A stretch of DNA of 5,448 nt from Lachnospiraceae bacterium UBA3863 (GTDB lineage: Bacteria; Bacillota; Clostridia; Lachnospirales; Lachnospiraceae): positions 1 to 5,448 of the forward strand of contig DGGX01000189.1 in assembly GCA_002392385.1 (NCBI GenBank), in the 5' to 3' direction. The notes under the pieces are model-generated. The model was not told where the DNA came from, made no database searches, and worked only from the letters and a program-made list of their open reading frames with translations. Position numbers and translations under genes: made by a program. The first letter of the stretch is position 1. Each line of letters starts with the position of its first letter. Positions 1-5,007 of the stretch are shown in pieces.

Positions 1-49
1 TTATACATATTATCAACGTTTCCTCTAATTCGACTGATATAGATTCCCG

Positions 50-89
50 CTGTTGATAACAGTATATCACAAGTCCAGAATTCGAACAA
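50..89 (-). promoter_or_regulatory. Candidate promoter with operator-like palindrome, firing off the left edge
   Basis: On the minus strand TTGTTC (84-89) is followed after exactly 17 bases by TATACT (61-66, 5 of 6 to consensus), with TG one base before it (extended -10). A 13-base palindrome CTGTTATCAACAG (50-62) overlaps the end of the -10 and the expected start near 54, and its half TTATCAAC is repeated inverted at 10-17. A repressor bound there would block initiation. The gene served would lie beyond position 1. The remaining sequence between 1 and 173 shows no gene. Confidence 0.42.
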
Positions 90-135
90 GCGTTCTTTTT
101 CGTAGATGTAGGAACAGAGGATCAGAAACAAACGC

Positions 136-169
136 AATTCATCCCACCACCTTAGAGGATGGGGGAATT
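136..169 (-). terminator. Weak hairpin after the 187-residue gene
   Basis: Just after the stop codon the minus strand can pair GAATT with AATTC (165-169/136-140) and CATCC with GGATG, followed by a loosely T-rich GCGTTTGTTT. The stem is interrupted and the T-run is broken, so it is a poor intrinsic terminator at best. Confidence 0.25.
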
Positions 170-173
170 CTTG

Positions 174-737
174 CTAAAGTATGTTAAAGGAATAATAACA
201 TTCCGTCCTCTCGTCCCGCCTGACGAACGCCATAAAGCTGTCTCCGCCGCTGATCACCGCCAGATCCGTATCCGGTTCGATCCTGAAGACATTCTCGTAA
301 GAGACGTATCCGAACATCTCTTCCCTGCCGTCCAGGATCCATCCCCCTTCTGCCTTCTCGTATGTGACCCACTGCACATGGGCGATCCTGCATACAATAT
401 GCTCCGGCAGGAGCTGGCGCAGCTGCAGGGCGTAATGCTCCTCCTTCGCTTTCCGGAAGGCCCTGTCATCGATCAGCAAGTACAGGACCGGCAGAGATCC
501 GCTGGCCAGGATCAGCCCCGCGCATCCCACACCGGCAAAAAGCCTGGGATGGGCCTTGATGAATCCGGGGCAGAGGACGCCCCAGAGGAACATAAGCAGT
601 CCCATGAGGAGAGGCGGAATGAGCGCCTTGCCGAGAGAGACCCGATGTGTCTTCATGGCTCTGTAGGGATCGAACATGACCAGCTCCGGATTCTCCAGGA
701 GGATATTTCTTTCTTCAGGTGTTATGGTATGCGGCAT
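174..737 (-). CDS. Two-helix membrane protein of unknown function
   Basis: A complete 187-residue protein that I do not recognise. The first 35 residues are hydrophilic (MPHTITPEERNILLENPELV). Two hydrophobic helices follow at about 37-60 (ALIPPLLMGLLMFLWGVL) and 66-89 (LFAGVGCAGLILASGSLPVLYLLI), separated by a short KAHPR loop. The remaining 98 residues are soluble; the second half alternates aromatic, charged and beta-prone residues (VQWVTYEKAEGGWILDGREE, VISGGDSFMAFVRRDERTE), resembling a small beta-rich sensor or PH-like domain, though this is only an impression. The ATG at 737 has GAGGG 7 bases upstream. It follows the large structured region and has a candidate promoter of its own. No signal peptide or catalytic motif is visible. 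The full frame, ribosome binding site and membrane pattern make the gene credible; the function is unknown. Confidence 0.82.
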   Translation of the reverse strand: MPHTITPEERNILLENPELVMFDPYRAMKTHRVSLGKALIPPLLMGLLMFLWGVLCPGFIKAHPRLFAGVGCAGLILASGSLPVLYLLIDDRAFRKAKEEHYALQLRQLLPEHIVCRIAHVQWVTYEKAEGGWILDGREEMFGYVSYENVFRIEPDTDLAVISGGDSFMAFVRRDERTECYYSFNIL

Positions 738-792
738 AGTATTTCCCTCAGCAGCGAAAGGCCCGGATCGGGGATGAATACGATACCTATTT

Positions 793-801
793 ATTCTAGC
801 A
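793..801 (-). promoter_or_regulatory. Candidate extended -10 promoter of the 187-residue membrane protein gene
   Basis: On the minus strand TG-C-TAGAAT (-10 at 793-798, TG at 800-801) forms an extended -10 element. No good -35 is seen at 16-18 bases, which extended -10 promoters can tolerate. Transcription would start near 786 and give a leader of about 50 bases. It lies just outside the giant hairpin, so the gene can be expressed independently of the upstream structured region. Confidence 0.4.
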
Positions 802-815
802 CAGTACCTGCTTCT

Positions 816-1080
816 GGTGTGAGTCTGCCTGTAGTCATGAGACCCGGATGGCAGGCGAGGAATTTCGCGGAGTTTTGCACGGTTCTTCTCATCGTGGGAG
901 AGAGGTACCGCCCGTAACTCGCCGGCCGCTTCACGAACCGGCCGGCTCAGACACCCGGGCTCTCGGACGGCAGGAGCTGCCGTCCTCGCCCTCTCTCCCG
1001 CTCTGAAAGAACCGCGTAAAACTTACCGCTCATTCCAAAGCCATGCCCTCCGGGTCTCATGACTGCCGGCAGGTAACACC
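816..1080. repeat. Giant imperfect inverted repeat 1 with forked tip
   Basis: Arms 816-905 and 990-1080 pair over most of their length. From the base: GGTGT/ACACC (816-820/1076-1080), a 26-step stem with one mismatch (823-848/1049-1074, including 16 exact pairs AGTCATGAGACCCGGA), then GGCA/TGCC, GGAAT/ATTCC (859-863/1032-1036), GCGG/CCGC (867-870/1026-1029), AGTTTT/AAAACT (871-876/1018-1023), CGGTTCTT/AAGAACCG, and GGGAGAGAGG/CCTCTCTCCC (896-905/990-999). The tip is forked into two perfect hairpins: GCCGGCCG/CGGCCGGC (921-928/939-946) and GGACGGCAG/CTGCCGTCC (965-973/977-985, 3-base loop). The pairing was read by eye. Confidence 0.85.
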
Positions 1081-1135
1081 CCCTCACGCGGCAGACACTG
1101 TGAAACACATTCCGCAAAGGACTGTTCACTACCTG

Positions 1136-1282
1136 CCTTAACGCATAAGAATCCCCCGGAGGCCCTTCGGAAACGCCGGTACTTCATTTTTCCGAGCCTC
1201 TGGCGATGGAAAAATGTTATGTACCGCTGCGTTTACGACGGAGCGAGAGCGTGCCTCCGGGGGATTCATTATGCGTTTAAGG
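1136..1282. repeat. Giant imperfect inverted repeat 2
   Basis: The basal stem pairs 1136-1163 with 1253-1282: 15 uninterrupted pairs (GAATCCCCCGGAGGC and its complement), one bulged base (1268), 9 further pairs (AACGCATAA with TTATGCGTT), one more bulge (1278) and 4 outer pairs. Further in, AAACGC/GCGTTT (1171-1176/1229-1234), CGGTAC/GTACCG (1177-1182/1221-1226) and CATTTTTCC/GGAAAAATG (1185-1193/1208-1216) stack up to a 14-base loop. The pairing is too long and too ordered for a transcription terminator, and no T-run follows on either strand. Confidence 0.87.
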
Positions 1283-1354
1283 TTTGTTCAAACAGCTCCT
1301 ATGCAGGCTTTCGTGTTTCAATAGGACCTGCCACAGGTATTTGGGGATCCGCCG

Positions 1355-2758
1355 TCAGTAGAAGATCCTGCGGATGGCGGCGATGGTCTGATGGTCGGCG
1401 GCGCCGATGGTGATGCCGAGTTGTTCGTTGGCCGCGTGCACGATCTTGCCGTCACCGATGTAGATGCCTACATGGCCGTAGTAGCAGATCAGGTCTCCGG
1501 GTCTGGCCTCTGCCAGAGAGGAGATGCCGATGCCGGCGGAGCGCTGTGCGGCGTCGAAGTGAGCCAGGCCCACGCCGAAGTGTGCGTACACAGACATCGT
1601 GAATCCGCTGCAGTCGGTGCCGTGAGTGAGGCTGCTCCCTCCCCACACATAGGGATTGCCCAGGAACTGCATGGCGTAATCCACGACAGCCTGTCCCATT
1701 TCCGCGCCGGACTCGTCCACGGCCACCTGTGCGGCCTCGACCTGTACCTGCGCGTTGTCCGCCGCGCTCTGTGCAGCCTCCGCGGCTGACTGGGCGGCTT
1801 CCAGTTCCTCCGGCTTCTCTTCGCCGGCCTTCTCGGCCTTTTCGGCCTGTTCCTGCGCAGCCCTGGCGATGCGGTCAGCCTCCTCAGCCTTCTCCTTCTC
1901 GTGGTCGAGCAGGTCCTGTACGTTGGACGCCTCCAGGCGCTCGGCCTCTTCCTCTGAGGATTCCGCCGTGGGCAGCACCTTGGCCACATCTGTATCGTCA
2001 GCAGGGATGTAGCCCTCACCGGACTCTGTGCTGACCTTGACCCATCCGTCCTCTTCTCCCTGGACAGTGAACTGCTCGCCGCTGTCCGCGGGGCGGAGAA
2101 CTCCGGATGTCTTGTCCTTACCATAATAGACGGCTGCCTCGTCCGTGCCTACCGTCGCCACGTCCTTGGCAATGATATCTGTCAGCATCTTGGACTCTCT
2201 GTCGCTGAGCAGATAATCTCCCATGACGTAGCCGGTCACATTGCCGGACCGGATGCGGACCCAGCCGCTGCCGTCGTCCTGCAGGACCGTCGCGACATCG
2301 TTGCTGTAGAGCTTGCCTACGATCTCGCTGCCGATTTCCGGTCCCATATGAACGTTCAGATAGCCATTGGTCGCAGCGACCACCATCTTGGGCTTCTGCT
2401 GCTCCGTCGTCATGTGACTGTTGCCGACGACCGTCTTAACGCTCTCCATGTTGCTGCGCTCCAGCTGTGCCTGGGCGCCGTCCTTCCTGACTGTCTCCAC
2501 AGATTCAGCCACCAGATTGCTCCTGGCTGCCTGAAGCGGATCCTCTGCTCCTCCCTTGCTGAAATACTCCGATGCTCCTGCAGTGTTCTGTGCTTCCTGT
2601 CCGGGATCCTCAGTATCTGTCCCGGGGGCAGCCTGGTCTGTGACTTCCGCGGCCCCGGTTTCCGGTTCCGCCTGTGCATAGGCCGGCATGGCCGTCATGC
2701 ACATCACAGTACAGAAAACAGTCAGTGTTGTCAGAAATCCAGATCTTGATAAAACCAT
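1355..2758 (-). CDS. Secreted cell-wall hydrolase: two SH3-like domains, coiled coil, NlpC/P60 peptidase
   Basis: A 467-residue exported peptidoglycan hydrolase. The signal peptide is residues 1-28 (hydrophobic FLTTLTVFCTVMCMTAM, cleavage after AYA). Residues 29-120 form a low-complexity acidic linker. A bacterial SH3 domain follows at about 125-185 (GYLNVHMGPEIGSEIVGKL to GYVMGDYLLS), then a second, diverged SH3-like unit at about 195-258 (AAVYYGKD to GWVKVSTESGEGYIP). Residues about 265-345 are an Ala/Glu/Lys-rich coiled coil. The C-terminal NlpC/P60 domain (about 352-467) has catalytic C383 in GTDCSGF, H429 in GHVGIYIG and H441 as third residue. The family cleaves stem peptides, often gamma-D-Glu to diamino acid bonds; the exact bond is inferred only. 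Cleavage at AYA would be carried out by a signal peptidase like the upstream LepB. The ATG at 2758 is supported by AGGAGG and by the signal peptide. It resembles RipA/Spr/CwlS-like wall hydrolases in design. Confidence 0.93.
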   Translation of the reverse strand: MVLSRSGFLTTLTVFCTVMCMTAMPAYAQAEPETGAAEVTDQAAPGTDTEDPGQEAQNTAGASEYFSKGGAEDPLQAARSNLVAESVETVRKDGAQAQLERSNMESVKTVVGNSHMTTEQQKPKMVVAATNGYLNVHMGPEIGSEIVGKLYSNDVATVLQDDGSGWVRIRSGNVTGYVMGDYLLSDRESKMLTDIIAKDVATVGTDEAAVYYGKDKTSGVLRPADSGEQFTVQGEEDGWVKVSTESGEGYIPADDTDVAKVLPTAESSEEEAERLEASNVQDLLDHEKEKAEEADRIARAAQEQAEKAEKAGEEKPEELEAAQSAAEAAQSAADNAQVQVEAAQVAVDESGAEMGQAVVDYAMQFLGNPYVWGGSSLTHGTDCSGFTMSVYAHFGVGLAHFDAAQRSAGIGISSLAEARPGDLICYYGHVGIYIGDGKIVHAANEQLGITIGAADHQTIAAIRRIFY

Positions 2759-2762
2759 GAAA

Positions 2763-2768
2763 CCTCCT
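2763..2768 (-). promoter_or_regulatory. Ribosome binding site AGGAGG of the hydrolase gene
   Basis: A perfect AGGAGG sits only 4 bases before the ATG at 2758. The spacing is tight but functional, and it fixes the start of the hydrolase just ahead of its signal peptide. Confidence 0.8.
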
Positions 2769-2776
2769 GTTATCTA

Positions 2777-2839
2777 TTCCGCTTACGGACCTCTCTTGCA
2801 GGTCCGCCGGGAGCGTTTCTGCTCCCCACAGCAGCGGAA
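2777..2839 (-). ncRNA. Candidate structured 5' leader (three-way junction) of the hydrolase gene
   Basis: The transcript between the candidate promoter and the start codon can fold into a closed three-way junction. An outer 7-bp stem (2833-2839 with 2777-2783, TTCCGCT/AGCGGAA) encloses two hairpins: a 6-bp GGGAGC/GCTCCC stem (2809-2814 and 2821-2826, 6-base loop) and a 7-bp CGGACCT/AGGTCCG stem (2786-2792 and 2800-2806, 7-base loop). All three stems are exact. The ribosome binding site at 2763-2768 lies 9 bases after the outer stem. The arrangement suggests a cis-regulatory RNA such as a riboswitch or protein-binding leader. I checked it by memory against c-di-AMP (ydaO), c-di-GMP, SAM, TPP, magnesium and T-box motifs and found no match, so the ligand and even the regulatory role are unknown. 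Confidence 0.42.
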
Positions 2840-2859
2840 GTACCTTTTGCCACTTTGCC

Positions 2860-2888
2860 AAGGTACCAGATAAAGGGGGTCATGTCAA
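2860..2888 (-). promoter_or_regulatory. Candidate promoter of the NlpC/P60 hydrolase gene
   Basis: On the minus strand a perfect TTGACA (2883-2888) is followed after 17 bases by TACCTT (2860-2865), with a TG one base before it (extended -10). The very AT-rich segment just upstream fits an UP element. The -10 match is weak (3 of 6), and is balanced by the perfect -35 box and the TG. Transcription would begin near 2853. The -10 overlaps one arm of a 7-bp inverted repeat GTACCTT / AAGGTAC (2840-2846, 2860-2866), which could serve as an operator, or as an RNA stem if transcription starts further upstream. Confidence 0.45.
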
Positions 2889-3000
2889 TTTAAAAAGCAA
2901 AATATTGATTATCTTTATAAAGTTTTTATTAACGCGTAATACAATTTCTTTAAATAATCTGTAATATTATGTCACTATTTTGCAATATCTAGGGGGTCAT
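2874..3000. repeat. 10-bp direct repeat flanking a 107-bp AT-rich island
   Basis: The exact 10-mer AGGGGGTCAT (plus strand) occurs at 2874-2883 and 2991-3000. The second copy contains the lepB stop codon. The 107 bases between (2884-2990) hold 21 G or C by hand count, about 20% GC, inside a window whose genes are well above 50%. The segment holds an 8-bp inverted repeat GCAAAATA / TATTTTGC (2897-2904, 2976-2983) near its ends and a 10-bp palindrome CTTTATAAAG (2913-2922). It may be an AT-rich promoter-enhancing (UP) region, an insertion with a target-site duplication, or chance. Confidence 0.5.
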
Positions 3001-3635
3001 TCCAGTATGCCGATATGGTCCGTCGGCCAGTAGCGCAGCCAGGCTTTGCCCAGGATCTCCTGCCGCTGGACGTAGACGAGGGACTTAGCTTCCGCGTCCG
3101 TGATCTCCCTGCCGGCCTCCGCGAAGCTCTCGCGGGCCGCCTCTTCCCAGAGGCGGGCGTCCTCGGAGGAATTGCGGTTGTCCCCCAACATAAGGTAGGC
3201 ATTCTCCGGCACCTCGAAGACATAGTCGCCGGTCCTGACAGTCCATTCCTCCTTGAGGTAAGGCTCCTCCAGGGGCACAGGATTGCCGTTTATGTAGATC
3301 TTGGCGTTCCGGATGACCACACGCTCTCCCGGCAGGCCGATGATCCTCTTAATGTAGAGGGTGTCCTCTCCCAGCACCAGGGCCGTGGGATAGTGGAAGA
3401 TCACCACGTCTCCGCGCTGGGGATCCTCGTTCCAGTAGGCCAGGCGCAGGCCGAACAGGCGGTCGCCCGTCATGATCGTGTTCTCCATGGAGCCGGTGGG
3501 CACCTTGGCGTTGACCAGAACGAAACGGTTCAGTATCAGGGCGATCAGCACAGCATAAAAAATGCAGCGGATGAAGCTGAAGATCTCTCCCGCCACGGAT
3601 CTTTTCTGTTTCCTGTTTTTCTTCTCTTTAGCCAT
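2997..3635 (-). CDS. lepB: Signal peptidase I (type I leader peptidase)
   Basis: A 212-residue S26-family serine protease that removes signal peptides from exported proteins at the outer face of the membrane. A basic N-terminus (MAKEKKNRKQKR) precedes one membrane helix at about 20-41, the Gram-positive topology. The nucleophile is S49 in the PTGSMENT box, the general base is K96 in YIKRIIGLPGE, and the conserved GDNRNSSEDAR box lies at 151-161. Between that box and the final ILGKAWLRYWP strand there are about 30 residues (LWEEAARESFAEAGREIT onward) where short Gram-positive enzymes have only a few; this looks like a helical insertion. The ATG at 3635 has an AGGA site 8 bases upstream. The gene starts just after a terminator, so it needs read-through or a promoter inside the previous gene. 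The stop overlaps one copy of a 10-bp direct repeat. The secreted hydrolase encoded downstream is a plausible substrate. Confidence 0.95.
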   Translation of the reverse strand: MAKEKKNRKQKRSVAGEIFSFIRCIFYAVLIALILNRFVLVNAKVPTGSMENTIMTGDRLFGLRLAYWNEDPQRGDVVIFHYPTALVLGEDTLYIKRIIGLPGERVVIRNAKIYINGNPVPLEEPYLKEEWTVRTGDYVFEVPENAYLMLGDNRNSSEDARLWEEAARESFAEAGREITDAEAKSLVYVQRQEILGKAWLRYWPTDHIGILE

Positions 3636-3656
3636 ATCAATAATCCTGATCTGTAG

Positions 3657-3682
3657 AAAAAACCGCGGACACAGCCGCGGTT
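3657..3682 (-). terminator. Rho-independent terminator after the 91-residue gene
   Basis: Read on the minus strand, an exact 8-bp inverted repeat AACCGCGG / CCGCGGTT (3675-3682 and 3661-3668) with a 6-base loop is followed at once by a run of six T (3657-3662, two of them in the stem). It begins on the last base of the preceding stop codon. This is a textbook intrinsic terminator for the opp transcript. There is no T-run on the plus-strand side, so it works in one direction. The lepB start codon lies only 21 bases downstream of the T-run. Confidence 0.88.
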
Positions 3683-3957
3683 CACTTCCAGAAGTTCACC
3701 ATCAGCAGAAGGACGATACCGATTCCCACGGCATAGACCGCTCCGATCAGCAGCGCCGCGGACAGGGCGCCCATCATGGCGGACAGCTTCTCTCCCTGTG
3801 TAAATCGCGGCTCCTCCTCCCAGGGCCGGAAGCTGTCGTCTTCCGGCCCCTGCTGAGGTTCTTCCGCATCGGGCCTGCCGAAAGGACCTGCGTCCGTGCG
3901 GATCCCGTACCGCTGTGTACGGGCGTCTTCATTTTCATAAGGGATATGATCGTTCAA
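3682..3957 (-). CDS. Small single-anchor membrane protein of unknown function, TTG start
   Basis: A 91-residue protein that I do not recognise. Residues 1-56 are hydrophilic and acidic, rich in Glu, Asp, Pro and Gln, with no predicted fold visible. Residues 57-90 form one long hydrophobic stretch (from KLSAMMGALSAALL through VGIGIVLLLMVNFW) ending in a lysine, which could be one long membrane helix or a tight pair. The start is TTG at 3957, because no ATG or GTG lies between the upstream stop and residue 61. The site GAGGGG sits about 10 bases upstream and only 3 bases after the oppF stop, so the gene is tightly linked to the peptide transporter. A strong terminator begins at its stop codon, making it the last gene of that operon. 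It could be a tail-anchored accessory protein of the transporter or just an unrelated passenger. The reading frame is credible from spacing, site and terminator; the function is open. Confidence 0.72.
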   Translation of the reverse strand: MNDHIPYENEDARTQRYGIRTDAGPFGRPDAEEPQQGPEDDSFRPWEEEPRFTQGEKLSAMMGALSAALLIGAVYAVGIGIVLLLMVNFWK

Positions 3958-3975
3958 ACTGATGTTTCCCCTCTG

Positions 3976-4995
3976 TTACTCGTAATTGTGGCACACCACG
4001 AAATGGCCGGGTTCCACTTCCTTCTGTACCGGCGCCACTTCCTTGCACTTCTGTGTGCACATCCGGCAGCGGGTGTGGAATTTGCATCCCTTGGGCGGAT
4101 TGGCCGGGGAAGGGATGGAGCCCTCCAGGACGATCCTGTTCATCTTGGCCGTGGGATCCGGGATCGGAATGGCCGAGAACAGAGCCTGGGTGTAGGGGTG
4201 GAGCGGATTGCGGAAGATATCCTCCTTGGAGCCGTACTCCACAAGATTGCCCAGATACATGACGCCGATCGTATCCGAGATATGTTCCACGACCGACAGG
4301 TCATGGGAGATGAACAGATAGGTCAGCTTGTACTTCTCCTGCAGCTCGCTGAGCAGGTTGATGATCTGCGCCTGGATGGAAACATCCAGAGCGGAGACCG
4401 GCTCGTCGCAGACCACGAACTCCGGGTTCAGGGCCAGGGCTCTGGCAATGCAGATCCTCTGTCTCTGGCCGCCGCTGAACTCGTGCGGATATCTGTCCTT
4501 ATGGAAGGGCTGCAGACCGCAGTTGTCCATGACCTGGTCGATGTAATCGTTGAATTCCGCCTTGGGGACCAGATTATGCTCCCGCACGGCCTCTCCGATG
4601 ATCTCACCCACGGGCAGTCTGGGGGACAGACTGGAGAAGGGATCCTGGAAGATGATCTGCATCTTGGTGCGCAGGTCCCGCATCTCCTTGTGGGACAGAT
4701 CGTAGACTTCCCTACCGTTGAAGAGGACCTGTCCGTCGGTCTTCTCTCCCGCCAGGCGCAGGATCGTGCGGCCTGTGGTCGTCTTGCCGCAGCCGGACTC
4801 TCCCACCAGACCCATGGTGGTACCTCTCTTGAGGTTGAAGGTGACGCCGTCGACGGCCTTCACCTGTCCCACCACACGGTTGAGCATGCCGCCCTTGATG
4901 GGGAAATATTTCTTCAGGCCATTGACCATCAGAATATACTGATCGTCGTAGACGACCGGCGTGTAATCTCCTTTTTTGCCTTTATTATCTGCCAT
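3976..4995 (-). CDS. oppF: OppF/DppF-type oligopeptide ABC transporter ATP-binding protein
   Basis: A complete 339-residue ATPase of the peptide/nickel ABC uptake family, the partner of the upstream OppD-type subunit. All catalytic elements are visible: Walker [10 protein letters not shown] at about 65-73, Q-loop glutamine 117 in [12 protein letters not shown], signature FSGGQRQR at 173-180, Walker B FVVCDE with glutamate 198, and switch histidine 231 in [11 protein letters not shown]. The C-terminal oligopeptide domain starts near [12 protein letters not shown] (266-277) and carries C304, C310, C313 and C317, a spacing like the iron-sulfur ligands known from OppD-type proteins. The N-terminus has KKYFPIKGG, typical of OppF/DppF. 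The ATG at 4995 is supported by a strong GGGAGG site in the 12-bp gap after the preceding stop, which overlaps that stop codon, so translation is probably coupled. Length is normal and no damage is seen. The exact substrate (oligo- versus dipeptide) is unresolved. Confidence 0.93.
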   Translation of the reverse strand: MADNKGKKGDYTPVVYDDQYILMVNGLKKYFPIKGGMLNRVVGQVKAVDGVTFNLKRGTTMGLVGESGCGKTTTGRTILRLAGEKTDGQVLFNGREVYDLSHKEMRDLRTKMQIIFQDPFSSLSPRLPVGEIIGEAVREHNLVPKAEFNDYIDQVMDNCGLQPFHKDRYPHEFSGGQRQRICIARALALNPEFVVCDEPVSALDVSIQAQIINLLSELQEKYKLTYLFISHDLSVVEHISDTIGVMYLGNLVEYGSKEDIFRNPLHPYTQALFSAIPIPDPTAKMNRIVLEGSIPSPANPPKGCKFHTRCRMCTQKCKEVAPVQKEVEPGHFVVCHNYE

Positions 4996-5007
4996 TGTCG
5001 TCCTCCC

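Larger units (their letters stand above)
783..1340 (+). ncRNA. Candidate large structured non-coding RNA (two giant hairpins), family unknown
   Basis: This fills most of the 617-bp gap between the hydrolase gene and the 187-residue membrane protein gene, and contains no credible protein gene. Two very long interrupted hairpins follow each other (816-1080 and 1136-1282), with smaller stems between and after them: GCGG/CCGC 1087-1090/1112-1115 around TGTG/CACA, TCCTAT/ATAGGA 1297-1302/1321-1326, and ACCTG/CAGGT 1326-1330/1334-1338. A 6-bp helix ATACCT/AGGTAT (783-788 with 1335-1340) could close the whole unit, competing with the last small stem. In the first hairpin four base pairs are G-U wobbles if the plus strand is transcribed (823-1074, 824-1073, 832-1065, 877-1017) against one (879-1015) for the minus strand; this favours plus but weakly. 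I found no convincing plus-strand promoter or terminator. A 3' untranslated region of the hydrolase mRNA on the minus strand, or a relic palindromic mobile element, are the alternatives. Confidence 0.45.

Noticed and set aside
898..913. T-box like GAGAGAGGTACCGCCC
   Set aside because: It resembles the T-box antiterminator motif only in part, has no specifier stem or downstream plus-strand gene, and its bases belong to the giant hairpin.
159..917. Long plus-strand reading frame opposite the 187-residue gene
   Set aside because: It is antisense to a gene with a good ribosome site and membrane pattern, its own translation is low in recognisable structure, it lacks a convincing ribosome site, and it runs into the giant hairpin.
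1131..1284. Integron attC site
   Set aside because: The ends CCTTAAC and GTTTAAG with bulged bases loosely recall attC core sites, but the consensus GTTRRRY is not met, the stem is longer and better paired than usual, and no integrase or cassette layout is present.
1326..1338. Terminator of the hydrolase gene
   Set aside because: There is a 5-bp ACCTG/CAGGT hairpin after the stop codon, but no T-run follows on the minus strand.
816..1340. Known housekeeping RNAs (RNase P RNA, tmRNA, SRP RNA, 6S RNA)
   Set aside because: The conserved boxes of RNase P, tmRNA and SRP RNA were looked for and not seen; 6S RNA is a single shorter hairpin with a central bubble, not a forked one.
947..1413. Two short frames (947-1129 minus, 1219-1413 plus) inside the structured gap
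   Set aside because: They lie across hairpin arms, have no ribosome binding site I can support, and one runs into the hydrolase gene.
2759..2880. c-di-AMP (ydaO) riboswitch
   Set aside because: It would be expected upstream of a wall hydrolase, but the conserved purine-rich boxes and the CCCG..AGCUAAC region are absent.
3015..3656. Plus-strand 213-residue frame opposite lepB
   Set aside because: It is the shadow of a well-recognised signal peptidase gene with all catalytic boxes; the antisense product shows no domain.
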